Part shown: piece by piece, positions 39,420 through 52,274 of the stretch
How the letters are laid out: the number at the start of each line of letters is the position of its first letter
How positions within the stretch are numbered: position 1 is the first letter of the stretch
Source: Anisakis pegreffii
Taxonomy: Eukaryota; Nematoda; Chromadorea; Rhabditida; Anisakidae
Reading direction: 5' to 3'
DNA length: 64,000 nucleotides
Assembly: GCA_035041965.1 (NCBI GenBank)
Contig: JAPYMA010002832.1
Location: forward strand, 62,001 to 126,000
Program-made: the position numbers and the translations under genes
Notes under the pieces: model-generated
What the model saw: the letters and a program-made list of their open reading frames with translations, nothing else
Told to the model about the DNA's origin: nothing
The model's database searches: none

Positions 39420-42400
39420 ATGACGGACATATTAATGATGAAACGGCTCAACTTAGATACTTTCGATGATGAACTATCACCTTTCAAAAAACGCTCTTGT
39501 AGAGCTCGCACTCAATTCAACGGTAATAATAATGATAACAATAATAATAATAATAACAGATCTATTCGTATTTGTAAGCGTTTATTGATGATATTCACAA
39601 ATGTTTGTAATCCTAGAACGAAGCCATAAAGTTAAAGTGTGATGGTCATCAAAAAACGATAAAAATGAAATGAAAAGAATTTATGAAATTCATTTCAAAG
39701 TGCCTTTAAATAAACTTCCATCGTCACAACTTTATGCACTACTTAAAATCACATCCAACTTTTTACATCACTCAACATTATTATTTCGCTATGCACACTC
39801 TGTTAATTCACAACCAACAACCACTAGCTGTGTGTTAAATCCTTATTTATGAATTCAACAAATCAACACCTTAAACTATCCACCCCCTCCCGCTAATTAA
39901 TTTAATCACGTCTTTAACTTTGCTCCGTACCCATTCCCTCGGCACCATCCACATCGATATAAGATATGTTCAAATCAGCTATCGTATAAAAATGTCCTAT
40001 TACCTCAAATCTTCATCCACATAACCAACTGCTTGTAATTAACACTACTGCCTACACCCCTCACCATAATGCTTATTCCCTTAACCAAGCTCTGTGATGA
40101 AGCTAATGATCTAATCGAGACATAATGCTAACAAAAACTTGTTGCTAATCTACTCAAAGGCTTACATCCACAATAAATCATGCTTCCCTCATCCTTCACC
40201 TAATAAGAGTATCTATCATCAAAAGCAATAAGCAATTCTGCTCCCCAACAACCACTCAGTCTTATTCTCGCTCATTTTTATATCCCAATATTGTTCTCAA
40301 CTTACACCACCTATTGCCTAATACAACCAATAAAGCTTTCATCTTCGTTCCACTTCTAATATCTCACTCCACTCCTAATAGCACAACCTCCCAGTCCAGT
40401 CAAAAATCTGCACCGTCATAAACTTTTTTCCGCTAAATTTCATCAATGTCATCAATCAATGCAATCATTTTTTCAACGAACTCTTCACTCGTAATATACC
40501 CAATTTTTTTCTCCATCTCATTTGACTAAGGTCACCCACCATTCAACACCTCATCCTCGCATCTCATTACAAATCATATATCATGCTACATATGGTTTTG
40601 TGTTTTTAAGTTCTACTGCAACTCGCTTCAATGATCACTGCTTTGAAACGTATCGAGTTTTTTCCTTTCCAAATTGCTATCGCCAAAAATTGCTCTGCTG
40701 CAATGCACACCGGAAACGCTCATGGTCACATCTCATATTCATTCATCCATCCATTTAATTATTCACATATTCATTCTGTATTTCTTATCATCCTATATTT
40801 GCTTATGAACGCCTCAACATGATTACTTGTCATTACCTGCGACAATGCGCGAATTAAACGCCAACCAACAACATGCTACTAATTCTGAAAGGGTGCCGCT
40901 GTAAAATAATCTCTAAAAAGGACCGAAACTCTCCAACAAACGAATAGTTTTTTTGTGATCAAAGGTAAGCACCAAGGGACGAGGTGGGAGGAAGGAATGA
41001 AACTAAAACGGAATGGGATCGGTCGGATCGGATCAATGGATCGCTGCTTGGCTATATCAAGGTTATTGTTTGTAATCAACGGTGAGCCAACCGTATTCGC
41101 TCTTGTTATATCTACATTCTGGGATATGCCTCTTCTCGGTTAGCTGCTCGCAGATTCGATTCAAAGAAGAATCGAATAATTATTGAAGTATATATGAGTA
41201 TGCATGCCATTTACAATGCCTTCTATTGTGTATCGTATTATGGCGGTTCGCGTTATTACAGATCAACTATTAATGACATTTGAGCAGCATACCTTCTTTC
41301 TATTGTCGTTGGTTGTTATTATTATTATTGCTGCTGTTATAGTTGTTTGATGATTATTGCTACTATTACAAGTCCAGGATTATTATGATAATACAATAGT
41401 ATATGAGAATGTGACCTGCAATGACCTTTATTCCACTCCTTATGTCTGTTTATCGTTCATTCGTCAACCAATCATCATGTCTTAGCACCTCACCTCAATT
41501 CATCCAAATATCTTCCTCTCTTCCCCTATTTCACTCGTTCCTTCCCGTCCACCATCCACTGGACTAACCCCGCTACGACTCTCTTTAACCTCGACTTACC
41601 ACTCTCTATCCTTCTACCCATCCATTCAACCAGCCTACAATTACCACTACTAATTACTGGCCTCGGCGTAATAATTCTACTGCCCCTTCCTCATTTATGA
41701 TACTTGCTCACGATCACCTGTTTATCCAGACTGTGTTTTTGTTAATGCTTCCTCTTTTTCCTTACTGCCTTCCAATTCTCAACTTCTTCCAAATCAATAA
41801 ACCATAACAAAATTCACGTCTATCGCCCCACTGATCAAAAAAACAAGCATCACTAACTGTTAAATGACCAACATCTATCAACGCCCACAGTTATTTATGA
41901 CTAATAAAAGCACAACCCTTCGGGCGGATCGTAAATGAGCATTCATATTTTAATGCTTCATTTTATGATTCTGTAAGCAATCGCCAAGATTATCACTTTC
42001 AAAAAACAGCCAAACAGCTAAACAGATCGTCATTCAAAAGTTTTTCGATCCAGTCTCGAATCTATCCATCCACCTTGTTGCTCTATCCATCTCACCATTC
42101 AGCTAAGCAACACCTCAACAACGCCTTCCTAAAATCCTCCTTTCATCTAATCCTGTCTTCTTGCAAAGTCCCTAAAGCGGCCATATCGTCTACAAATGAT
42201 GACTGCAAGTTTCGCTTCATTAATGAGCAAATATCTCTCATCCAATCTCCTTTCTATTATAACATTATCAGTATTCGAATCAAATGACGAATATAATCAT
42301 AAACGCTACAAAATGCTGTTTGACATTGGTTCAAAAGTTTCGCATGAATTATTTCGATGAATGCTTTGTACGTGCATAGATTACTGTACGTAGATTGCGT

Positions 42401-45400
42401 GTTTTTTGTTTGTTTGTTTGTTTCATTCTTTATTCTTTGTGTAATCGTTGTTCGTGCGTGCTATGGCAGCCGTAGAAGCTGGCTGCCATAGAAGACCGCA
42501 CAAATAAACATCAACGAATTAGTAGTTATCATTAGAATGTTGAATAAGACGAAAAAATATTCACACTAGTAGCCACTGCTTGCAGTCAACAAAGTACCAT
42601 GGCCAATTTCCAGTTTGAAAAATGAGATAAGCCGCAGGCCAGAGTTCAGCTAGCTAGCTCAACTCACTTCCGATCATACCAAACCATCACTACTTATTAA
42701 CCTTCCTGGGAATATTAATCAGTCCATTAGTATTCGTTGTGTACACACATACCTACCTACCTCATTTGCTGTGCATTTTGTTTCATGCTTCTTGCTGAAT
42801 AATCCTCTGTTTAATCAGTGTGTTGTTCTAAGAACGTTACGTGCTCTATTTGCTATCATCATACCGCATTGTATTGTGCTTCGAATCAACTTACAAGCTT
42901 GGACACTAGCAAAAGAAACTGTTGTGTTCATTTTGAGGTGAAAGTGATCAGCAACAGTAACAGATCTATAATAACAATGATTTGAGTAAAAATGCGTAAA
43001 AATTTCAGACTTTGACTATTATCCACAGCCATTTGACACGACCGATAATAATATCGGCAATAAGGATCCATCATTGTTATTCAATAGTCAAACTACACCA
43101 TCCGGTCCTACTTTTACCAGCACCACAGCTACAACCCCAGCTCTGACACCTGGCACAAGAAGCAAATTCACTGATATCCTCAAAAACAGGTTTGTTTCCT
43201 GAATTATCTGTTCGCTTGGAATCATCACTTATAGCAGCAATATTAATCCAGAAAACTAATGATAATATGATCGATATTTCAATTTGTTCGTCAGTTCGTC
43301 TAAAAACTAACAGCTAAAAACTGACTGCTTGCAATTCGGAGAGCCACATTCATTAATTCAACTAAACACTTCTTTAACAACAACAAAAAATAACGAATCC
43401 CTTATTGACCATATGTTCTCAAACCATACCGCTCAATGATGAATGAATCTGTATTAGTATTCTGATGTCGACTAGTAATCATTTCTTTTACTCTCACTTA
43501 TCAATCAAAAACTATTGTTCAAATCACTTGGCATTACTTCGCCATTCTACGTACACATTTACCGTACTCTCTCAAAGATTCCACTTCACCAAATTTCTAT
43601 TCATAGCCTCATTAAATGTGAAACTAAGTCTTATTTACAGTCATTTTACGAGAAGAAACCTTAGATAAGTTCAAACCGATTGCCTCATAAAACAAATCAA
43701 AACTCTCACATCAATGAATAAGAGAATTTTTTCGATTGCAGTTTCTCAAAATTTGAAACAGTACGTCAAGAGAATCATATTCCATCAAATCCAGTGTATT
43801 GGTCAGTTGCCCAGACAAATTCGTGGCTTGAATGGGCCAGAAGAGAGTTCAATGTTTTGGATAATTGCAAACAGGTAATAAATATACCTTTTCAAGACGT
43901 CACCATACTCATGAGAACAGTACAGTTCTGCTGATTGCGACATATCCAAAAGTTTTCCAATTCTACGCTCAAATTTCAGCTTCGATTAAAAGGTGTCGAC
44001 TTGTGCGCATTGAACGAAGATCAATTTTTGGCATTGGCGCCGCCGTATACTGGAGAAATATTTTGGGAGCATTTGAAAATGCTTCGAAAAGATTTCAGCT
44101 ACTCATGGCAATATTCACCCGTCTCAACTGGTGACTCAGCATGCTCGCTCAGTGCATACGTACCAACAAAAGCACCGCATCTTAACAAATCTTTCTTATT
44201 CGGTTCGTTGTCACCACTCACTCCTTTCCACTAAACATCATAAATAAATAATCAAAAGCTTTTCTAACATCCACCATCCAATTCAGCTCAACGAATATGC
44301 CTTTTCGAACAATTTCAAATCTTAGTTTGCCTCATCATAATCTAACACATTCACCAACAAACATAAACACTTGCAATTCCACTCACATCCAATGCACTAA
44401 ACACACTCAAATGCCAACCATCTCATTGGTTGTCCGTTCCATACTACAGTATCAAACCGAACCGCACATCACTCATCATCACTTCTTTTCATTGCTTTAA
44501 ATCCACAACCTAAACAACAACTTCAACTATAGCCTCCTCTTATATTCTCAACCTAAAGAATATCCCAAGATGAACATTCAATACGATATTCAAATTTGAA
44601 ATCATTTCCCAACTAATATCCAATATCCATCTATTTACCAACTAATCCATCAATTCAATAGAACTTGATTTATTCTGCTAAAATAATTATTCAATCACTT
44701 TTAGATTCTAGTAATTAGACTGTCATTAATTGTAACCGATCACTGCTTCACTCTCAATTTATTCCATTTATAAATCATAAGATTTATTCATTTCACTCAC
44801 TCTCAATCACCTATTCATTATCAATTTATTTACTTTTTTCATGCACACATTGCTCATTATATTATGCATATAATATGGAACATGAATGCCACAATTCCAA
44901 TTTTTTCATTACTACATAACTGAAATGACCTTGCATGCGAACAATTATTGAGCTTAATTATCGATTTCACTCCATTATTAATTGCCTCATCTCTTCCCTC
45001 TTCGAAGACGTATCTCCATTAAACTGAACGTTCAGCACTTAAGTGTCTGAACGATACATGTGAATATGATCAGAATAAAACCAAACGTCTGTCTAACTAA
45101 TTGCAAGACAAAATGTTTTAAGGCTATGACTCGATACCGTGCTCGGATCGGCACTGTGATTTCCAAGACGTTCCATCGCCTAGTGGCAGCAGTAATACTC
45201 TCGCTACTGGTGATAACATCTACGACGTTTGTTGTCAGAACACACATCAGTTCTATCCTTCGTTAACTTCTTCAGGAGGTGCGTTTCTTAAAGTTATAGA
45301 TTCGTTGAATCGCTTAATTGATTCATTCGTTGAATTACTCAATTCGGTCACTTTTCATTTGCAGAGATCAAATCATCTTCATCGCTCACGACTGCTGGCA

Positions 45401-46566
45401 CAGTGGACAACATCAGCCCGAGCTGTGGCACTGCTGCCTCACTTAGTCGTCTTCAAGCACCTTGCTCTTCTTCGTCCCCTCCAGCTCGTATACCATCTTC
45501 TTCGTGCGCATCACCTCCCACCCCCTCAACTTCAATTCTGCTCGCTCCTTCTAGCACCACTTCAATCCCCTCAGCTATACCGACTATCTACCATCATAGT
45601 CATCAGTTTGTTGGATCTTCCAATTATCTGAATGCTGCTCGAGCGTCAACTCGCCTTACTCCCTCCAGTTTCGGTTCCACTACATCCATCGGTCCATGCT
45701 TAGTGCCCGAGCAGTGGACGAGTGCAGCTGCGGGAATGTGCTGTGCGAGTAGTTGTCATGCTAGTAACTACGTCTCCTCGTCCACTGTCTACGCTCATCA
45801 CTCGCCTTCACAGTGCGCCTCTTCTCCAGCCTACATACGACATCAGATTCCTTTGCCATCCTCCACGCTATCAGCACTCACTCAGTCGCAAGCCGCTCAG
45901 AGCTCTTTACTCGTCACCGCGTCCTCATCCACTGCCGGCTGCTACAGTGCTGCACTGGCACAACCAATACATCCTGCCAATCATATCACTCAATCTGTAT
46001 CGCCTTCATCCAGTTCCGAGACTGAACTCGAATTCACCCATCCCACACATCCAGCACTTACTCTGCCAGGCTTAACCGGTAAGCACACTTCATTATTTCA
46101 CTTCTATCTCTCCTCTTCATAACCGTGACGTGACGTGCGGTGCATTCTCAATTTTCAGGTCCAATTCAATTGTGGCAATTTTTGCTGGAATTACTGATGA
46201 CTGAGTCGGCAAAATCGTGCATTGCTTGGACTGGAGATGGATGGGAGTTCAAGTTGAACGATCCTGATGAAGTGGCCAGAAAATGGGGCCAACGTAAGAA
46301 CAAACCAAAGGTATTCTTTGCCACATCCGTTTGATTCGTCTCAGACTGCTCAATGAACATGATTCCGCATTCAGCACCTCCATTCTTTTCAGATGAATTA
46401 CGAGAAGTTATCACGGGGTCTTCGATACTATTACGATAAGAATATTATCCACAAAACACCCGGCAAACGTTACGTCTATCGCTTCGTTTGTGATTTAACA
46501 TCACTGTTGCAAATGTCCGCCGAACAGGTGCATATGAAAATGCAGGTGAAGAAGGAACTCGACTAG
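39420..46566 (+). CDS. ETS1/2: ETS1/ETS2-type transcription factor (Pointed + ETS domains)
   Basis: Eight exons, all in phase: 39420-39522, 43009-43189, 43742-43874, 43980-44202, 45123-45278, 45365-46078, 46159-46310, 46393-46566; 611 residues. Exon 1 is the least certain: it is short, lies 3.5 kb upstream, contains KRLNLDTF and FKKRSCRAR, and joins in phase. Exon 2 ends in [10 protein letters not shown], matching the ETS1/2 LLTPSSK region, so the MAPK-acceptor Thr-Pro is kept. Exons 3-4 encode the Pointed/SAM domain ([51 protein letters not shown]). Exon 6 is a long Ser/Pro/Thr-rich linker. Exons 7-8 encode the ETS DNA-binding domain ([31 protein letters not shown]; then [29 protein letters not shown]), with the recognition-helix arginines in RGLRYYY intact. 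The domain is closer to ETS1/2 than to GABPA. The protein would bind GGAA sites in the nucleus downstream of Ras/MAPK. Confidence 0.93.
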
Positions 46567-48410
46567 GAGTTCACTGCAAGTCGAATTCAATCAACAGCAA
46601 CACCTCGTTCGATTGCTTACTTGCCCAAACGCATCAAACAGCGATTCAACAAAATCGATCCCAACTCGATTCTATTACATCGCAAACAAAAACATTCTCT
46701 TGCAGTCCAATGATCGAGAGTCCAACCAAAAAACACTTCAATCAATCCAATAAGTAATCAACGAATGAGGATATGCATTCATTTCTGATGTTTTATCAAA
46801 ACAAATCACACTATTCTTGCAGTTATCAATGCCCCATTATCCACTCGCCTTAACTATACCATCAACATGATTTTGTTTTTGTATTTATATATACGTATGT
46901 ATTGTATTATATAATACTTTAGACAATATGATATGAAATATATTAATGCAACCTTGCCTTTATACTTCTGTAATGCTCAGTTGAAGTTTCATTTGCAATG
47001 AATATAAAATCTTTTATCATATTCCATGTTCTCTTATAATAACTAAAAGACATTGTTTGTTTGTACGTGCCTCGTCTGATCTCTTGACCAAGAAGCATGA
47101 TGCATATTCTTGCCAAATGTTATTTTGTTTATTATTGTATGTGTTAATTAATTTAAAATTCCCCATCCCACTACTATTTAAAACTGTCATATTCAAGTCC
47201 TATTCCATTCCGTTGAAAAATTGTAATAATGAAACTGGTAATAATTACAATAAAAACAATAAGTCCATAAACAATATAAGCTTTACATAATTATTTCCAT
47301 TTTCAGTTCCTTATCAGTCGTCTTCTAGTTGTGTTCCTTCCATAGTGCATTTAATAATGCCACTACTACTATTACTACTACTACTACAATATTTGCTTTA
47401 ATCAACTGCTCCACTGATTCATTTCTTATAATATGGGTGTTTCATGTTAAATATTGCTCGCTTTATTAAGTCGTACTGAATTTCTTTCATAACACAACTA
47501 AAATAAATGAATAAATTACCTACCATCACTCAATTGCATACAATAATCCAATCCGTTCTATAATAATCAATTCAATCCGTTTACTCAATCGCCCAAAATC
47601 ATAACTCGCTCAATTCTCAACAAAATCCTCACTCCCAACATTCAAACGATCAAAATCCAAGCAATGATACCAGATAAGTCAAAAGTGTTGCCTAAGGTTT
47701 CTCAGTGGATTAAGCTGAAGTGCTGATGTGTCGTTCAGAAGACGTGCATGCACCTATCTATTTTTTATGCATGTGCTCGCTAGAGTTTCATGACTATAAT
47801 CACTATTTCTACTGTACTGAGTTTTTCCTAACTAACACAATCGTTCTCAGTCAAATATAACTGCCGTAGAAATTATTTCAGTTGGCCTCTGTTTGCATCA
47901 TTACTACTGACAACTAATTTTATAATTACTGCTTCATTCGAGTGTTGTTTACATTGTATTGTATTTCAGTGTTGTTCTGCAATAATGTCAAATGATGGAA
48001 ATGAACAAGAGAATCAATGTTGCGCGCTTATTTCTTCAAAATAGCGAAAACGCCGATTTAATTTCATTAAATTGTCGAAGATTTATTTCAGTTTTGTATT
48101 TTTAGAGATATTTCGGAATTATTATTCGGAAAAATCGGATCAGTTCATTCAATACACATGAAAATGTTTGTTTTTGGGTTTTTCGTTAATGAAAGAGGGC
48201 TGCCGCCCAAACTCTTTTTCTGATCCGAAGTTAATTTTGAAAGATTTTTGTGAGCGCGCAAGACTGGAAAGGAGACAACGAATTTGAGGAAACAGGAGAA
48301 TTTTTAAGAATAAAGAATAAGAATGAAGAATAAATAATGAGGCAACTCTGAGAAGATTTCTTGAAAGAAATAATAGAAATTAAACACATTTGAAATAATC
48401 AGTCCAATTA
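46567..48410. other. 3' flank of the ETS gene
   Basis: No gene recognised. Contains AT-rich low complexity, a CTACTA run near 47357-47390 and several AATAAA-like signals. The composition shifts from C-rich towards neutral around 47.7-48.4 kb. Confidence 0.45.
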
Positions 48411-49323
48411 TTGGGTTGGTGCATAAGTTCGTGCGCTTTTCTTCAAATTGAATCATTCCAGCAAAAGTCCACTTTTCCGGAGGAGTTTTATACACCAATC
48501 GATAGCAGATTTTCTGTTCTTCGCAACTGTGCTAGACGATCCACTGCAGTTTTGTTTCGTCCGGATCTTCAACATGATGAAATGAAGTGTCATGTGGACA
48601 AAAAAACGCATTGTCGACAAGTGCTACTTTGTGCATTCAATCAGGGCTGAACAGTCGTTTGTGACATTTGTGCCGTATACGGAGATGATGCAATGCTGAT
48701 AAGAACAGCCCAGAAATGGTTTGCGAGAGTCACGAAGGGCGACTTCGACGTGGAGAGCGGGCGACGTTCTGGTCGTATGTTGGATCTCGACGAGGGGCGT
48801 CTGAATGTTCTCATCCGTCTGAATCCGCCTAAGACTGCTTCAGAACGACGAAGCAGTCAACGCTGCACTGTACAGCGAGCAACTGAATCGGCTCAACCGG
48901 GTTATTCAGGACAAACGGTCCGATATCGTGAAGAAGGTTATCTTGTAGCATGACAACGCGCTCCCCACACAGCAAAACTGGCCAGAAAAACGATTGGGGA
49001 GCTTGGATGGGAAATTCTGCCTTATCCACCTTATTCGCCAGACCTCGCTCCATCTGACTACCACCTCTTTCGCTCCCTCTCGAAAAGTCTCAGCGTTGTA
49101 GCCTTCGACAACGACCATGCCCTCAAAGCGTGGCCAGATGACTTCTTCGCCTCGAAGGCAGCGGAATTATATCGTCGTGGAATCGTCAACCTGGTGAAAC
49201 GATGGCATGAAGTCGTGGAACTCGAAGGAGAATACATCGTCGATTGACTGCTTAGCTTCTGTGGTTTAAAAACGAAATTTCAGAAAACATAGATAAAGCG
49301 TTCCAACTTATGCACCAACTCAA
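48411..49323 (+). mobile_element. degenerate, internally deleted mariner transposon
   Basis: The 913-bp element is bounded by TA dinucleotides (48409-48410 and 49324-49325). It has the classic mariner terminal inverted repeats: left TTGGGTTGGTGCATAAG, right end reading TTGAGTTGGTGCATAAG on the other strand. Transposase remains are visible on the + strand: HCRQVLLCAFNQG then a stop, RTAQKWFARVTKGDFDVESG from the helix-turn-helix region, then after a gap HDNAL, YPPYSPDLAPSDYHLF and KRWHEVVELEGEYI near the C-terminus. A typical mariner is about 1.3 kb with a ~345-residue transposase, so some 350-400 bp are missing. The gap removes the first catalytic Asp region, and at least one stop and one frameshift interrupt the rest. 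It is inactive. Confidence 0.95.
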
Positions 49324-50645
49324 TACTTAATTTTCTGAAAATTCCAATTCCCTGAAAACCAGAAACACAGCCAGAATTATAACCTGAAATAATGCAAAGA
49401 AAGAAAATAAAATATAAAATAAAAAACGCGATACATCCAATACAAATATACAATATACAACACACACTAATCAAATGCATCCTAGGCAGCGCAGGGTGGG
49501 ACAACCTAGACCTACATCTCACCTAACACACCCCAAACCCCCCCTGGCTCCAGAGATCCACGGGTTCCGATCTCCGCTTCACTCCTTCGCCCTAATTATA
49601 GCGCGCAAACACACACAAATAAATACAAAAAGCCATCCCAGACGGGGCTGCGACGCGCTCTTCCCCGTTTGACCTGGGATGGCGCACAATAAACGAACAA
49701 TAAAAAATAAAAGAAAAGAAAATATTGAAAACCGGTCATCTTTTTTGAGTAATTTGTAACTTCTAAATTTTTTCCAAAACATTTAATTTATTTTTTGAAT
49801 TATTGTTTTATTAATCATTAATTTTATTAATTATAATTGATATTATTATTTGTTTTTTTCGTATTTTCAATTCACCGAAAATTATCAAAAAACAATGATG
49901 ACCGTATAATAAAAATAATAAAACGAGCCATCCATTGCGCCGCTCCAGTGTGGACCGACGTCGCTCGATTTGATCCATACCAAAGCTAAACCTAACCCAG
50001 GCCAGGGACATCTAACCGACTCAGTCGTTTCGAGGCAGTGACAAACGGCACTGCCCCGGCTTCACCAACGGGCCGAAACCCGTTGGATCCACCACCGTGA
50101 GTGGCGGAATTCTCATGCCCCCATCAGTTCTGTATAAATATACATAACTATAAGTATAAATACTTATAGCTATACATACTTATACAGGGTCACCCTTCAT
50201 TTTTTGGCTCACAATCCTAGTCGGAAAATTTCTTTCACATTTTCGCTCATTAAATTCAACAAATTAAAGAGAATGAAAAAAGAATTAAATCATTACAACA
50301 TAATACCATAGAATTTTGATACATTGATAAATTTGATTTATGTACTAAAAATGCAATATATAAGTAACTAAATTTAATCAACTTGTATTTTCTTAACTTT
50401 TTTTGTGTTTCATTTTATTTTTTATTTTATTTTCTTTAATTTTCATTTTTCATTTTTATTTTTCAAATTTGCAAAAGCTGAAAACGATGATTAAATACAT
50501 TTAATAACATTAAAAAATTTGAAAACCTAATCAAAATTCACAAAGGTGACCACTAACACCCTAAAAACAATTTCAAAATGTACTTGGAATCCAGGGGTCC
50601 TGATGGTCCACACTCTGGATTCTTCTTCTTTTGCTTCAGCGCGAT
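49324..50645. mobile_element. composite of structured repeat fragments
   Basis: No host gene. The region has GC-rich islands (49470-49700 and 49920-50120) within very AT-rich DNA. The first contains a hairpin at about 49634-49682 (CATCCCAGACGGGG pairing with CCCCGTTTGACCTGGGATG). The second has AACGGGCCGAAACCCGTT and CACCACCGTGAGTGGCGG stem-loops near 50077-50107. Such compact hairpins next to A/T-rich tails suggest 3' ends of retroposed elements. I cannot assign a family. Confidence 0.4.
50148..50169. repeat. 22-bp AT-rich palindrome
   Basis: A palindrome with CTATAAGTAT arms around AA, nested inside further inverted TGTATAA / TTATACA arms at about 50130-50186. Confidence 0.8.
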
Positions 50646-50649
50646 CTTT

Positions 50650-50820
50650 TGAGGAGACTGGCGCCACCCAAGCCTCCAACCCTCCCTATTTTTCCGGGCT
50701 TGGGACCGGCACCGGTCCATCAGCGAGCCAACCTGTTTGGCCCGTAAACTTGTAAATTCAGTTTACGTAGCGGGGCTTCGCAGGACAGCCCGCCTCAAGA
50801 CCGAGTGGCTAGGTTAGAAT
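50650..50820 (+). mobile_element. non-LTR-retrotransposon-like 3' tail, copy 2
   Basis: The core CAACCCTCCCTATTTTTC followed directly by CGGGCTTGGGACCGGCAC matches the block at 22930-23030 nearly base for base over about 36 bases. Downstream it ends with CCGAGTGGCTAGGTTAG where copy 1 has AGTGGCTGAGTTA. The sequence between the two ends differs. It lies in the transposon graveyard left of the USP gene. Confidence 0.5.
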
Positions 50821-50934
50821 TTCAGAAACTTTGAAGCGCTTCGAATGTACACCCCGAAACAACCATAATAATATTTGCATATCAATCGCACAACATTGTC
50901 ACAACCATCAAACATGAAACAATCATTGAAGAAT

Positions 50935-51466
50935 CATTCGTGAAGACGAATTGATGAATGAACAAATATCGTTGAAAAAAAGAGAGGCGAACGATTATAT
51001 TAATGACAAGTTGCCCTCAAGACAAATTTTATAAGTGAAACGATGCGAGTAGATAAACAACGATAGATAACTGAAGAGAAGAGAATCGCACGACGAAAGA
51101 AAGAAAAATACATTGGATGTGTTTGTCTTCACGATAGGATAAGGAGATTTCTCTCTCTCCTATATAATATCTACCGTAACCGAAGTACTTTTTAATAATT
51201 AAATTTAAAAAATTAATTAAAACAGTTCAAATCCCCCGCCCCATACGATATACACAACGAAAATGAGCGCGAAGATTGCCCGGGGCTTTATCCCACGCTA
51301 CAGTATACCTCACAATTGCTATAAGCAGCTAACTGTCATAAGCAGTTAGCTGCTTATAGCGATCATCAGGCATACTGTGTAATGTGGGCGGGACAATCAA
51401 TCGCAGCGTGCTTGTGGGCGGGGCAGCTCGCCACACAGCCAATTGCCAAAATCACTTGCAATTATT
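50935..51466 (+). repeat. duplicated ~530-bp hairpin-bearing unit, copy 1
   Basis: Similar along its length to 52275-52866. Shared blocks in order: GAAGAGAAGAGAATCGCAC, ATATAATATCTACCGTAACC, AAGTACTTTTTAA, TGCCCGGGGCTT..ATCCC, ACAGTATACCT, ATAAGCAG repeats and GGGCAGCTCGCCACACAGCC. It contains a strong hairpin at 51318-51360 with 18-bp perfect arms, enclosed by outer ACAGTATACCT / AGGCATACTGT arms. No coding capacity. This is a repeated and probably mobile sequence. Confidence 0.75.
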
Positions 51467-51697
51467 AATACCATTAATTATACCATTAATTAATGAGTGT
51501 TCTAAATGATATTCACAATCAATAATAATATCGAATGCAATAATAACGAATCCAACAATACTTCATTACCATCCTACATGACATCAGTAGTGAATTGAAT
51601 ACAACGAAATAGAACGAAAATAATGAATTCGTTTTTTAACATTCGTTCGGAAATTCAGCTATATCTTTGAAAATAAGCAAGGAATTTTATAGACCAC

Positions 51698-51940
51698 ATC
51701 CTATATAAGGTGTTTTTATCATAGTTTCTATAAAATACCTTTTATCGATCGTATACAATATCAGGTACTTTTACCGAAGTTTCTATAAAAGTACTTTTTA
51801 TAGAAACATCCTATATAAGGTACTTTTATCATAGTTTTATAAAATACCTTTTATCGACCGCATACTATATAAGGTACTTTTACCGAACTTCTATAAAAGT
51901 ACTTTTTGCAGAACACGTCCTATATAAGGTACTTTTACTA
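51698..51940. repeat. ~110-bp tandem repeat
   Basis: The string TCCTATATAAGGT recurs at about 51699, 51809 and 51918. The intervening sequence (TATAAAATACCTTTTATCGA, then GGTACTTTTACCGAA, then CTATAAAAGTACTTTTT) repeats in the same order, giving a period of about 110 bp over a little more than two units. Each unit is itself built of inverted GTACTTTTA / TAAAAGTAC sub-blocks. Confidence 0.8.
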
Positions 51941-52274
51941 AATGTCAGCAACTAAGCAAAATCCCTTGCCACCATATATGCTATTCTAATCGAATAGAAT
52001 CTCAGCTCTTCAATGGAGCCAAGAAACCAGATTGTTACAAGATCTTGAATTAATGCTTAGGTTTGCGTTTGGACTCGTAATGGAACGGCTCACAGTTACA
52101 GTACTTTTCTCGCAGCAGAATGCGTACTACGATAAACCGTTTCTTATTTATCACAAGGGGATAAATGTTACTGGTTAGGAAGAATTTAATGCATACATCG
52201 TAAAGACGATAGGCATTATCACAAAACGATGAGCCGTGAGCACTATTAAAATGACGAATCATTTTCGATGGTGC
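51941..52274. other. spacer between repeat copies; unassigned minus-strand ORF
   Basis: A minus-strand open frame (52262-52050, 70 codons) contains EKYCNCEPFHYESKRKP and looks less repetitive than its surroundings. I do not recognise it, and no flanking splice sites confirm it. Confidence 0.25.
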
